From positions 1 to 56,483 of the IMG/VR virus record IMGVR_UViG_3300024520_000087: a DNA stretch of 56,483 nucleotides. The stretch is one strand, 5' to 3'. Each line of letters starts with the position of its first letter. Position 1 is the first letter of the stretch. The position numbers and the translations under genes were made by a program. Shown here piece after piece: positions 1-7,214 of this stretch. The notes under the pieces were generated by a model, which was not told where the DNA came from, searched no databases, and saw only the letters and a list, made by a program, of their open reading frames with translations. This DNA is from a virus.

Positions 1-135
1 TAAGCCAACTAGACACCGAGACTAATATTGTCACTCCGTTCTTTGAAGACTCCCTCCCAGAAGCTTGGGACGCTTACGGTATTAGCTGGAACCACGAAGG
101 ACTATTTGTAATCGTCAGAGTTCAGGGAGGTCTAA
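1..135. repeat. Terminal overlap of a circular contig (copy 1)
   Basis: Bases 1-135 match 56349-56483 with a single mismatch (C at 9, G at 56357). Overlaps of this kind arise when an assembler closes a circular or circularly permuted genome. A gene reads through the joint in frame, which argues against a biological long terminal repeat with its own ends. Confidence 0.93.
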
Positions 136-815
136 GTTTGGAGAGAGTCTTAATCTATAACAAGAAATTAGAAAGAGTAGGAGAGATGGTTGTAGGACAA
201 GATCAATTAAGAGACGCTCATCAAACCATGTGGCACGATGACAAACTTTGGATCGTATCCAGTGGGCTTAACCAAGTCGTGTGTATACCCGAGAATCAAT
301 TCGACACAACTATCTGGATTCCAGAAGAGGGTGAGAAGGGAGACCGAAACCACATTAATTCCATCTGGTTCCCGCCCGATGAGGATAAAGTTTATCTAGT
401 CGCTCACAACTTCCAAAAGGGAAGTGAGATATGGGAATTCACTTACCCAGGACTAGACTTAATCCAAAAAACAAAGATGGGTTTTCAGGCACACAATGTG
501 GCTAAGGTTAATGGTAAATTAATGACACTCTCCTCAAGAGAAGGAAAAATAATCATGGACGATGAGTCTAAAAAGATAGGAGAATATTATGGTAGAGGAT
601 TGGCCATAAGCAAGGACAGAATATTTATAGGACAGTCAGCAATCATTCCCGATAGAAACGACAGGAAGCTAAGCTCACAAGGAGCGGTCTTGATCTACGA
701 CAAGGACTTAAACTTTATTAAGAAGATAATAATCAACCAGGGAGAGGTTAGGGAAGTTAGAATACTTGATGAACCCGACGAGGCTCATCACTTAAAACCA
801 TGGCTTACAAAATAG
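1..815 (+). CDS. Beta-propeller-like protein of the glycan island (3' part; start lies at 56321)
   Basis: The reading frame is open from base 1. It joins the start at 56321 once the contig is circularised, giving 280 residues. The protein is rich in short beta segments with repeated W-x-x-D/N and aromatic-G patterns (for example MWHDDKLWIVSSGLNQV, then SIWFPPDEDKVYLVAHN), which suggests a WD/beta-propeller-like fold. It has no signal peptide and no clear catalytic motif. It overlaps the FkbM-type methyltransferase that follows by 16 nt and sits among glycosyltransferases, so a role in glycan assembly or recognition is inferred from context only. Base 9 (C) differs from its copy at 56357 (G), which changes Leu to Val. 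Confidence 0.8.
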   Translation, partial: SQLDTETNIVTPFFEDSLPEAWDAYGISWNHEGLFVIVRVQGGLSLERVLIYNKKLERVGEMVVGQDQLRDAHQTMWHDDKLWIVSSGLNQVVCIPENQFDTTIWIPEEGEKGDRNHINSIWFPPDEDKVYLVAHNFQKGSEIWEFTYPGLDLIQKTKMGFQAHNVAKVNGKLMTLSSREGKIIMDDESKKIGEYYGRGLAISKDRIFIGQSAIIPDRNDRKLSSQGAVLIYDKDLNFIKKIIINQGEVREVRILDEPDEAHHLKPWLTK

Positions 816-1510
816 TTAAAACAACATTTGAGGCTTACAACGGAACCAATCTTGACTACTTCAGGAGGAAGGACACTAATGACCTAAACACTATTGCCTC
901 CATAGTTGTTAACGACGAGTATCACACCGAGGACATGACCTACAGTGAAGGAGATGTGTTTGTAGACATAGGAGCACATATTGGTGGTTGGGCTAAGCTT
1001 ATGAGGTCTTTGGTCCCTAATTGTGGAATTATTGCTGTTGAACCCTTACCAGAGAACATAGAACTTCTCAAGTCAAATGTGGATGGAGAGATCATAGAGA
1101 AAGCTATCGCTAACAGATCTGACACAACAAGAAAGATACACTATGGAGACAACACTGAGTCTGGCAAACACCATAAATATATAGGCAATGTTGTTATGCT
1201 TGGAGTTAAGAGTGAGGAATATGTAAAAGTTCCAGCCATTAGTCTTAACGACTTACTAAAAAACGTAAAGAGCGTAAGGGTGATGAAGATGGATTGCGAG
1301 GGGGGAGAATACTCAGCGTTACGATTCGCAAGTCGTGAAACTCTAGATAAGATTGATTATATTATTGGTGAATATCACAATCCAGACAACGAGAAGACCA
1401 AGACTCGCAAAGCACTACACAAAGCAACCAAGGGACTCTTCGAAGATATTAGCGAGTCCAAAAAAGACACTCCACTTGGACAGTTTTGGTTTAAAAACAA
1501 GAGACTATGA
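800..1510 (+). CDS. FkbM-family SAM-dependent methyltransferase
   Basis: A 236-residue class I methyltransferase. The SAM-binding motif I is VFVDIGAHIGG at residues 53-63. The following acidic strand is IIAVEPLPEN near 77-86, and the FkbM-type late motif MKMDCEGGEY lies near 163-172. FkbM proteins usually O-methylate sugars or polyketides, and here a sugar target is likely because the gene lies inside a glycosyltransferase cluster. It overlaps the gene before it by 16 nt and the gene after it by 4 nt (ATGA), so the three are probably translated together. The substrate cannot be read from the sequence. Confidence 0.85.
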   Translation: MAYKIVKTTFEAYNGTNLDYFRRKDTNDLNTIASIVVNDEYHTEDMTYSEGDVFVDIGAHIGGWAKLMRSLVPNCGIIAVEPLPENIELLKSNVDGEIIEKAIANRSDTTRKIHYGDNTESGKHHKYIGNVVMLGVKSEEYVKVPAISLNDLLKNVKSVRVMKMDCEGGEYSALRFASRETLDKIDYIIGEYHNPDNEKTKTRKALHKATKGLFEDISESKKDTPLGQFWFKNKRL

Positions 1511-2565
1511 ATGTATTTGCAGATTTCCACCATTCGGATTTAATGTTGTCATTACAACTCCTGTTCGAGAAAAGACTGGGATGGAAGTTGTATCGCCCTA
1601 TTGGTGAAGAATGGTTTACAGAAGGTTACTGGAAACTAGCTGAACCTTACAACAACAACCCTGCTACAATTGCACAGTATTTAGACAAAAGAGGGGTCAT
1701 ACCAGAAGACGGAACTAAACCCCTAAACACTTCCATTATAGACATAGATGATTATTATCTAATCGACTCTCCCACAATGAACCAGAGAGCTATTACCCTG
1801 GATAGGTTCAAAAGAATGGATATAGACATAGTGATAGCCTCAATTCCTGACCATTTCGAATCCTTTTCAAGACTCATTAAAGACCACAAGCGCAACGCTA
1901 GACTAATTTGTCAGTTTGGAAATATCTTGTGGAACATCAAAGACTACCCTTACAAAAACATAATGGCTTCTATTGCTCCACAGAAAGTACCGAGTGGTTA
2001 CAACACTGTGTTCTACCATCAAGAGTTCGACACGGACGTGTTTAACTACGAACCACCCAAAGGAGGAAGACACATCAGAAGCTTTGTAAACATACTTGAG
2101 ACCGCTTCTATTTACGAGGAGGACTGGAAAACATTTCAAGAAGTAGAAAAACTACTACCACAGTATGCTTTTGAGTCTTATGGATCTTCATGTAGAGAAG
2201 GAGTCGTTAATGGACACAAGGAGATAGCGAAGAAGATGAAAGAAAGTCTTTTCGGTTTTCACCTGAAGAGTGGTGGGGACGGTTTTGGGCATATCCTTCA
2301 CAACTGGTTTGCGGTCGGTAGGCCTCCGATAGTTAGATATTCCCAGTACGAAGGTAAACTAGCGGGAGAGTTGATGTCAGACGGTGAGACATGTATATTT
2401 GTCGATGGTCTAACCCCCGAAGAGATTGCCAACAAGATAACCCATTACAGTTCTCGCGAGAAACACAAAACACTGTGTAAAAATGCTTACAAGATGTTCA
2501 AGAGAAAGGTTAACTTTGATGCAGAGTTTCAGAGAATCAAGTTGTTCTTAAAAAATCTACACTAG
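1507..2565 (+). CDS. Probable GT-B-type glycosyltransferase
   Basis: A 352-residue protein whose last third resembles the nucleotide-sugar half of GT-B enzymes. It contains a glycine-rich stretch GGDGFGHILHNWFAVGRPPIV (given in parts: GGDGFGH, then NWFAVGRPPIV), then GELMSDGETCIFVDGLTPEE, which matches the usual layout of donor site followed by a short C-terminal helical region. The N-terminal half is not recognisable. It is the last gene of the glycan island, ending just before a small hypothetical gene and a promoter. Family assignment is by fold pattern, not by a full motif, so the specific family is open. Confidence 0.6.
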   Translation: MNVFADFHHSDLMLSLQLLFEKRLGWKLYRPIGEEWFTEGYWKLAEPYNNNPATIAQYLDKRGVIPEDGTKPLNTSIIDIDDYYLIDSPTMNQRAITLDRFKRMDIDIVIASIPDHFESFSRLIKDHKRNARLICQFGNILWNIKDYPYKNIMASIAPQKVPSGYNTVFYHQEFDTDVFNYEPPKGGRHIRSFVNILETASIYEEDWKTFQEVEKLLPQYAFESYGSSCREGVVNGHKEIAKKMKESLFGFHLKSGGDGFGHILHNWFAVGRPPIVRYSQYEGKLAGELMSDGETCIFVDGLTPEEIANKITHYSSREKHKTLCKNAYKMFKRKVNFDAEFQRIKLFLKNLH

Positions 2566-2585
2566 ATTTTACCTCATCACAAACC

Positions 2586-2789
2586 ATGTCAAACAACGAT
2601 CCAGTATTTAAAACAAAGTTTTTAGCTTTTACTCCACAAATGAAGGTGTTGAGTGGAGCACAGGGTGGAGGATTCCAGATAATATTAGACGTACCCGAAT
2701 CAGAGTGGGAAAAGGTAGCAGACATTAACCATCCAGGCAACAAAAGACTAGAATTCACAGCAACACTGGAGGGTAGAGTGGTTAGATGA
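2586..2789 (+). CDS. Small hypothetical protein
   Basis: 67 residues, with alternating hydrophobic strands (FQIILDVPESEW, LEFTATLEGRVVR) suggesting a small beta-rich domain. There is no cysteine cluster and no membrane segment. It lies 20 nt after the glycosyltransferase and is the last gene before the 2790-2914 spacer. I do not recognise the family. Confidence 0.6.
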   Translation: MSNNDPVFKTKFLAFTPQMKVLSGAQGGGFQIILDVPESEWEKVADINHPGNKRLEFTATLEGRVVR

Positions 2790-2808
2790 TACATTATATT
2801 CTCCCACT

Positions 2809-2829
2809 ATAGTTACGCTACATAACTAT
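2809..2829 (+). promoter_or_regulatory. Inverted repeat upstream of promoter (possible operator or hairpin)
   Basis: ATAGTTA, a 7-nt centre, then TAACTAT form a perfect 7-bp dyad. It lies 23 nt upstream of the -35 hexamer at 2853. No T-run follows, so it is a better operator candidate than terminator. Confidence 0.4.
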
Positions 2830-2852
2830 ATTATGTACATGTCAATAGGGGG

Positions 2853-2881
2853 TTGCATTACTAATAGAAAGGTAGTAATAT
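2853..2881 (+). promoter_or_regulatory. Sigma70-like promoter, TTGCAT-17-TAATAT
   Basis: TTGCAT at 2853-2858, a 17-nt spacer and TAATAT at 2876-2881, preceded by the GGGGG tract that also precedes the -35 boxes at 8248 and 41363. It would drive the small-gene block starting at 2915. Unlike the leaderless promoters elsewhere, there is no ATG 36 nt from the -35; the first ATG is at 2915, giving a leader of about 25 nt. Confidence 0.6.
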
Positions 2882-2914
2882 CTGGTTGTTCTCTTGTTCT
2901 CCCCCTCTACTAAC

Positions 2915-3100
2915 ATGACAAAGCTATATTACCAACCACCAACAGACAAACAGTTCAACGAATTAAAGAAGAAAGCTATTAAGATATGGCAAACGTACGA
3001 CAACGCTCCATATTTGTACATGTTGTTTGTTCTTTTTATGTGGCTACCTCTTCAAATAGCATTCAGATTCTTTTTAGAGATAGAGGTAGTAGGACAATAA
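2915..3100 (+). CDS. Small single-span membrane protein
   Basis: 61 residues from ATG 2915; upstream in-frame TTG codons lie inside the leader and are less likely starts. A charged N-terminal half (residues 1-30) is followed by a hydrophobic segment, YLYMLFVLFMWLPLQIAF, near residues 33-50. That is enough for one membrane span. The function is unknown. It is the first gene after the 2853 promoter. Confidence 0.6.
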   Translation: MTKLYYQPPTDKQFNELKKKAIKIWQTYDNAPYLYMLFVLFMWLPLQIAFRFFLEIEVVGQ

Positions 3101-3102
3101 TC

Positions 3103-3117
3103 GCGTCACTGTGACGC
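3103..3117 (+). promoter_or_regulatory. 15-bp perfect palindrome GCGTCAC-T-GTGACGC
   Basis: The dyad ends 8 nt before the ATG at 3126, a position suited to an operator or a small translational-control hairpin. The half-site CGTCAC/GTGACG recurs, with a 3-nt centre, at 43761-43775. Confidence 0.4.
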
Positions 3118-3125
3118 ATTTATAT

Positions 3126-3260
3126 ATGAGCAAGATCAACATGACTAAATGGGTAGATGACTTTGCAATACCTGTATGTTTTTTTATGTTTTTTATATCA
3201 ACTGGAGTTATATCCATTGCCCTTGCGGTAATAGTAGTGAAGTGGGCAATCACCTTATGA
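3126..3260 (+). CDS. Small membrane protein
   Basis: A 44-residue ORF. A charged N-terminus (MSKINMTKWVDD) is followed by one long hydrophobic stretch, roughly residues 15-41, and a Lys-Trp near the end. It ends in ATGA overlapping the next gene. The packing between two real genes and the membrane-span composition support it; the function is unknown. Confidence 0.55.
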   Translation: MSKINMTKWVDDFAIPVCFFMFFISTGVISIALAVIVVKWAITL

Positions 3261-3499
3261 ATAAAGAAACTAACAAACTAATGAATCATATCGACGAGAC
3301 AGCAGAAGAACCATGCTACTGTAATCGTTGCATTAAGAGAAGAAGGATCAACGAACTCAAGGAGATATTCTCACTCTCAAACTTGCTAACAGTAATAATA
3401 TTCGTTCTCGGTCTGAGCCTAATAATCAATCTTTCATTCCCTTGGACATTAATAGGATATGGACTCTTAGGTTTCTGGCACGGGAGGGTGTTCCCATGA
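3257..3499 (+). CDS. Small membrane protein with a CxC-x2-C cluster
   Basis: 80 residues from ATG 3257, which overlaps the preceding stop. The N-terminal half carries the cysteine cluster CYCNRC and a basic patch KRRR. The C-terminal half has two hydrophobic stretches (LLTVIIFVLGLSLIINL and WTLIGYGLLGFW), so it probably has a cytoplasmic metal-binding head on a membrane hairpin. Its stop overlaps the next start. The family is unknown. Confidence 0.6.
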   Translation: MNKETNKLMNHIDETAEEPCYCNRCIKRRRINELKEIFSLSNLLTVIIFVLGLSLIINLSFPWTLIGYGLLGFWHGRVFP

Positions 3500-3864
3500 C
3501 TAATAAATTCAGAGCATGGGACAGAAAAGAAAAGAAGATGATCTGTCCTGCTTTAGTGATAAGAAACATGGGCTTTGGTGATGGTTCGGTCGTGGTTAAC
3601 ACGGACGCTCGAAAGGGAAACGAGTTAGACTGGATGCAATACACAGGACTCAAAGACAAAAACGGTAAAGAGATAATCGAATCTGACTTGGTTAAGGACG
3701 ACTATGGTCACACTCTCTTGGTTGAGTGGCGGAATGGGGGTTTCGTTGCGACATTGGACAGCTTAGAAGTGGAAGGCCAAGAGCTACAGGGTGTCTACGA
3801 AGAAAACAAAACCAGCTTTGAAGTAATAGGAAATATATATAACAACCCAGAACTAATTAAATGA
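3496..3864 (+). CDS. YopX-family phage protein
   Basis: 122 residues from ATG 3496. It matches the YopX pattern from end to end: N-terminal KFRAWDRKEKKM, the central MQYTGLKDKNGKEI followed by an acidic D-L-V, and C-terminal FEVIGNIYNNPEL. YopX proteins are common in early or accessory regions of phages and prophages of Gram-positive bacteria and others; their function is not established. It overlaps both neighbours by 4 nt, so it is part of one translationally coupled block. Confidence 0.9.
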   Translation: MTNKFRAWDRKEKKMICPALVIRNMGFGDGSVVVNTDARKGNELDWMQYTGLKDKNGKEIIESDLVKDDYGHTLLVEWRNGGFVATLDSLEVEGQELQGVYEENKTSFEVIGNIYNNPELIK

Positions 3865-4208
3865 TCGGTACATCGTTACAACTTGTCTCAGTTTTCTTGC
3901 TTGGTGTTGTGGTTGCATATCTCACCCTACGAAACGAACCAAAGGATGAACCAGACTCTATAGAAGAACAATTAGATAAATACCTTGTTAACTGTAATCA
4001 ATGCAACGTCCTTCTAAAGAAAAGAGATGCACAAAAGGTTGCAGTTAAAGACTATATGTTTGTGGCCATGAATATGTTTCCGCACAGAGACATATACTTT
4101 TGTGACAAGCACAAGAAACCCTACGATAGAATGGAGATATACGGCACTCGCACTGATTATTACAAGTCTGAAGCAAAGGTTACATCTAAAGGAAAGATAA
4201 CTAAATGA
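3861..4208 (+). CDS. Membrane-anchored protein with Cys/His pairs
   Basis: 115 residues. An N-terminal hydrophobic anchor (about residues 6-23, LQLVSVFLLGVVVAYLTL) is followed by an acidic linker. Then comes a domain with CNQC and a later CDKH, which could bind one zinc ion. The topology suggests a small zinc domain held at the inner membrane. The function is unknown. Confidence 0.6.
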   Translation: MIGTSLQLVSVFLLGVVVAYLTLRNEPKDEPDSIEEQLDKYLVNCNQCNVLLKKRDAQKVAVKDYMFVAMNMFPHRDIYFCDKHKKPYDRMEIYGTRTDYYKSEAKVTSKGKITK

Positions 4209-4411
4209 AACTACAAGACTACACAAACCTAACCGTTGAACAACAACGACTCAATCAAAAGAAGATAATAGCTCTATTCAAAGAGTTCTGGAGCACTAAC
4301 CCAGATGAAGAAGCCTTCACAAGAACAACAGAAGGACTAGTATTGTTCCCTGAAATCATATACCACATGACTACAAACAAACCAAAGAAGAAAATCCCCA
4401 CCTTACTATAA
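4205..4411 (+). CDS. Small hypothetical protein
   Basis: 68 residues, mostly helical, with a basic C-terminus (KPKKKIP). It overlaps the preceding stop by 4 nt, which supports the start. It is the last gene before the long gene-free region. The family is not recognised. Confidence 0.55.
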   Translation: MKLQDYTNLTVEQQRLNQKKIIALFKEFWSTNPDEEAFTRTTEGLVLFPEIIYHMTTNKPKKKIPTLL

Positions 4412-4763
4412 CGCTGATGTATACTTATCCCTGGGTGAGCTGTGGAGTTTAGTTAAATGCTATTCAACAGTTGAAGTGTGCTCTACAACTCCCCCTAATA
4501 GCTTCACCAACCAATCACCCTATTACATTACAGGAGAATACCCCTAATAACTACTTAGTATCAACTAGTCAACTATTAACACTAACTAGCCTCAAAAATC
4601 ACTCTTACTTATAGATTCCTTCATTAGAGGGGTATAACACTAGGCATAAAGAACTACCACTCAATACTACATTACTCAGCAAAACATATACGTTATACAC
4701 AGTAAAATACGTCGCACAATACACATTGTACGACTAAAGGGGTATGTAGATAAGGCCGTAAGC

Positions 4764-4856
4764 ATGGGATATACAGCAGAAGGAGGTAAACCACTTTGCG
4801 TAATTGCGGGTATATGTCTATGGCAATACAAAGTGTACTTACACAGCGATATGTAA
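4764..4856 (+). CDS. Possible 30-residue ORF
   Basis: ATG at 4764 and stop at 4854. The peptide has a plausible composition (GYTAEGGKP, then a hydrophobic LCVIAGICLWQY). It lacks a good ribosome binding site and overlaps a strong hairpin, so it may be chance. Confidence 0.2.
   Translation: MGYTAEGGKPLCVIAGICLWQYKVYLHSDM
4792..4835 (+). other. Long imperfect hairpin
   Basis: CACTTTG (4792-4798) pairs with CAAAGTG (4829-4835). ATTGC (4803-4807) pairs with GCAAT (4823-4827), with a small internal loop and a 15-nt apical loop. A second short dyad, GTGTA-CT-TACAC, follows at 4833-4844. No T-run follows, so a terminator is unlikely. Confidence 0.45.
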
Positions 4857-5118
4857 AGCCTTTGGGATGTTTTTTGGGTCCCTTATTCCAGATTTTGGGT
4901 CCCATATAGAAGTGTTTTATTTAAGTTATTTTAACTTTCGTGCCTGGAGAATTATTTTGTAATTATTTAGTGGTTTGTCTTTTTGTGCCTAAAATGCACC
5001 TTTCTCCACCGCAGAGTGCAGAATTATTATAGTTGTAAAAGCGTATTGTGGATTCCCAGGCATAAGGTGTGGCTAGAAAGGGTCCCATACTCATAAATTT
5101 TATTTTAAAAGATATAAC

Positions 5119-5148
5119 TTGACTTTAGTACACACGCGTGTGTATAGT
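5119..5148 (+). promoter_or_regulatory. Leaderless-type promoter TTGACT-18-TATAGT, with palindrome in spacer
   Basis: TTGACT at 5119-5124, an 18-nt spacer and TATAGT at 5143-5148, then 6 nt to ATG 5155. The -35 to ATG distance is 36 nt, the same as at four other promoters here, so transcription should start at or near the A of the start codon. The spacer contains TACACACGCGTGTGTA (5129-5144), a perfect 16-bp palindrome reaching into the -10. A repressor bound there would block polymerase directly. Confidence 0.75.
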
Positions 5149-5154
5149 TGTGTC

Positions 5155-5496
5155 ATGTCACATCTATATATACTTAAAGGAAAGAAGATTGTTCCTATTG
5201 ATGATGTATTGGAGTGGGGAAGATGGTTTGAGAAAGCCAATAGGAGAGTAGACGAAACCATTCTTCCTGACGGTAAACGTGTTTCTACTGTCTTTTTTGG
5301 AACTGATTACTATTTCGGTCCCAAAGAAGATCGCGAACCAATATTGTTTGAAACAATGGTCTTTTCTGAGAAGCTTGAGACGGTAAAGCTTGGTAAGAGG
5401 AAAAGGAAAATACATCCAGATTTAGATGTGGAAAGATACTCTACATGGGAAGAAGCAGAGAAGGGTCATAAAGAAATGGTTAAAAAATGGACATGA
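5155..5496 (+). CDS. Hypothetical protein, first gene of the early block
   Basis: 113 residues from ATG 5155; an upstream in-frame TTG coincides with the -35 box and is not a start. The protein is a mix of strands and helices with VFFGTDYYFGPKEDREPILFETMVF in the middle (seen as VFFGTDYYFG and PILFETMVF) and a WEEAEKGHKEMV C-terminal helix. No membrane span or catalytic motif is visible. Its promoter has its own palindrome, so it is probably a regulated early gene. Confidence 0.7.
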   Translation: MSHLYILKGKKIVPIDDVLEWGRWFEKANRRVDETILPDGKRVSTVFFGTDYYFGPKEDREPILFETMVFSEKLETVKLGKRKRKIHPDLDVERYSTWEEAEKGHKEMVKKWT

Positions 5497-5551
5497 GTAC
5501 TCGTTTTTACTTATCAAGCATCTTTAGTAATGTTTGGTTACATTTTTTGCT

Positions 5552-5686
5552 ATGAATCACAAAAAGAAGAACAAAAGTAGAAACTTAAGAAAGGCAAAAA
5601 GAGTTCCTAAGAATGGTCCATGGAGTCGCATGATCCATAAATGGTGGGTTAGGTATTATGAAAAAAAGAATAAACATTTCTATTAA
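5552..5686 (+). CDS. Small basic protein
   Basis: 44 residues, strongly basic at the N-terminus (MNHKKKNKSRNLRKAKRVPK) with a WSRMIHKWW aromatic patch. It overlaps the next gene by 29 nt in another frame. It could be nucleic-acid binding. The support is the ORF's tight fit and composition, without a clear ribosome binding site. Confidence 0.45.
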   Translation: MNHKKKNKSRNLRKAKRVPKNGPWSRMIHKWWVRYYEKKNKHFY

Positions 5687-6011
5687 AGAATCATATTTAG
5701 AGAAAATCGATAGTTTCTGTGAGAAGTTTAGATATACTCGCAGTGAGTTAATGGCCGTAGGTGCAATGCATTACATGGATAAATATAAGGATTATAGACC
5801 TCCTGGTGTCAAAAGAGTCCCCAAAGTCAAAAATATCAACAGTTTTAATAGCCGCCTTGAGACATCCCAAGTATTAAAGGACGAATATCCCAAGGTTGTT
5901 AACTCCAAAGAAGAAGTTGTTGATGAGGTTTCTGGCACTTCTGATGTTTGTGCTCATGGAGCTGGAGAGAAAATGTGTAAAGAGAAAGAATGTATTAATT
6001 CTATGTTTTAA
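5658..6011 (+). CDS. Ribbon-helix-helix-like protein
   Basis: 117 residues. Residues 3-40 read as a beta strand followed by two helices (RINISIKESYLEKIDSFCEK, then YTRSELMAVGAMHYM), the pattern of a CopG/Arc ribbon-helix-helix DNA-binding domain. The rest is a polar tail with CAHGAGEKMCKEKEC near the C-terminus, a possible metal site. It is likely a phage transcriptional regulator of the early block. The assignment is from the pattern only. Confidence 0.55.
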   Translation: MKKRINISIKESYLEKIDSFCEKFRYTRSELMAVGAMHYMDKYKDYRPPGVKRVPKVKNINSFNSRLETSQVLKDEYPKVVNSKEEVVDEVSGTSDVCAHGAGEKMCKEKECINSMF

Positions 6012-6145
6012 TGTTGTATTTATGGCTCATTGCTTGGTTAGTCGAAGAAACACCTGAGATTGTATTTAGTCCACCCAATAATTGGGCGATTGCTTTAATT
6101 ATCTGTGCTGTAATGAGTTTTAGTATTTCTTTAAAAGAAAGATAA
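6011..6145 (+). CDS. Small two-span membrane protein
   Basis: 44 residues. The ATG shares its A with the preceding TAA stop. Two hydrophobic stretches (LYLWLIAWLV and WAIALIICAVMSFSI) are separated by a short polar loop with PPNN. It ends one base before the RNA ligase ATG in the TAATATG junction. The function is unknown. Confidence 0.5.
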   Translation: MLYLWLIAWLVEETPEIVFSPPNNWAIALIICAVMSFSISLKER

Positions 6146-6146
6146 T

Positions 6147-7214
6147 ATGAAAATCAATCTTAAAGCATTCAACGAATTAGTAAACAAAAACTTCATTGGT
6201 GTACAAAAACACCCCGATTCAGACCTTCTTATTTGGAACTACACTAATAAAGCCCAATACGATGGTGAGTGGTTGCCAGAAACAAGAATGGCTCGTGGAT
6301 TAATCACTGACTTAGATGGGAATATCCTTTATCGTTCTTTTGATAAATTCTTTAACTATGCGGAACACACAGGTGAAGATAGTAAATTAGAACCAATCCC
6401 CAATGAAGAATTCAGTGTTTATGAGAAATATGACGGCAGTCTGGGTATTTTATATTGGATTGATGGAGAGACTTTTATTTCTACTCGTGGCTCTTTTGTT
6501 TCAGACCAGGCCAAGGTTGCCACCAAGATATTACGAGATAAATACCCCAATGTTCCCTTTCAAAACTTACATGAGTGGACAATCCTTTTCGAAATAATCT
6601 ATCCAGAAAACAGAATAGTGGTTGATTACGGTGAAATGAAAGATCTGGTCTTACTAAATGCAATTAATACAGAAACTGGAGAGAGTATTAATTATAAGGA
6701 GCTGACTAAATTTGCGAAAGAAAACAATATTCCCATAGCGGAAAGATATCAATTTACATCTCTTCCAGACATGAATACTGACATTCCAATTAACGTAGAG
6801 GGTTACGTGATTGAATTTGAAGGTGGGATGAAAGTAAAAATGAAATATGACGAGTATGTGCGATTACACCGTTTGGTAACTGGCGTAAACTCAAAAACAA
6901 TTTGGGATCTTCTACGACACAAACAACCGTTTGATGAGTTGTTAGACAAAGTGCCAGATGAATTCTACGATTGGGTTAAGAAAACCAAACTCAATCTGGA
7001 GAACTCTTACAAGGAGATAGAAGACTCTGCAAAAAAGAAGTTTAAAGAGATATCTGACTTAAAAACCAGAAAAGAACAGGCATTTTCTTTATCGGGTTAC
7101 ACTTATCCTGGAATTGTCTTTAAAATGCTGGATGGCAAGGATTACGAAGAACAAATATGGAAAATTATCAAACCCAGAGCGGAAAAACCATTCAAGGAGG
7201 ACGTAGATGCCTAA
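6147..7214 (+). CDS. rnlA: T4 RNA ligase 1-like RNA ligase
   Basis: A 355-residue ATP-dependent RNA ligase that seals 5'-phosphate and 3'-OH RNA ends. The nucleotidyl-transfer motif I is EKYDGSLG, with the acceptor lysine at residue 94, close to Lys99 of T4 Rnl1. Upstream is TRMARGLITD (46-55). Downstream motifs are STRGSF (112-117), a motif IIIa-like TILFEIIYP, EGYVIEF (motif IV) and KMKYDEYV (motif V). The length matches the T4 family (about 374). The next gene, overlapping by 8 nt, is the end-healing enzyme, so the two form an RNA repair cassette. In T4 this pair reseals tRNA cut by a host anticodon nuclease. Confidence 0.93.
   Translation: MKINLKAFNELVNKNFIGVQKHPDSDLLIWNYTNKAQYDGEWLPETRMARGLITDLDGNILYRSFDKFFNYAEHTGEDSKLEPIPNEEFSVYEKYDGSLGILYWIDGETFISTRGSFVSDQAKVATKILRDKYPNVPFQNLHEWTILFEIIYPENRIVVDYGEMKDLVLLNAINTETGESINYKELTKFAKENNIPIAERYQFTSLPDMNTDIPINVEGYVIEFEGGMKVKMKYDEYVRLHRLVTGVNSKTIWDLLRHKQPFDELLDKVPDEFYDWVKKTKLNLENSYKEIEDSAKKKFKEISDLKTRKEQAFSLSGYTYPGIVFKMLDGKDYEEQIWKIIKPRAEKPFKEDVDA

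Larger units (their letters stand above)
4412..5118. other. Gene-free AT-rich intergenic region with repeats and hairpins
   Basis: The longest stretch without a convincing gene. It contains three copies of GGGTCCC (4876, 4897, 5080), the last two followed by ATA. It also has two copies of AGAATTATT (about 4949 and 5020), a GTGCC-rich segment near 4939-4995 and several CCCCTAATA-type motifs at 4490-4560. The hairpin at 4792-4835 lies inside it. The only + strand ORF of note is a weak 30-codon one at 4764-4856. No tRNA or terminator with a good T-run is clear. It ends at the promoter at 5119. Candidate roles are a regulatory or replication region, or a site bound by packaging or partition proteins. 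Confidence 0.6.

Noticed and set aside
2894-2914. TTG 2894 start giving a longer version of the first membrane protein
   Set aside because: The extra residues come from the leader just after the -10, and ATG 2915 gives a normal N-terminus.
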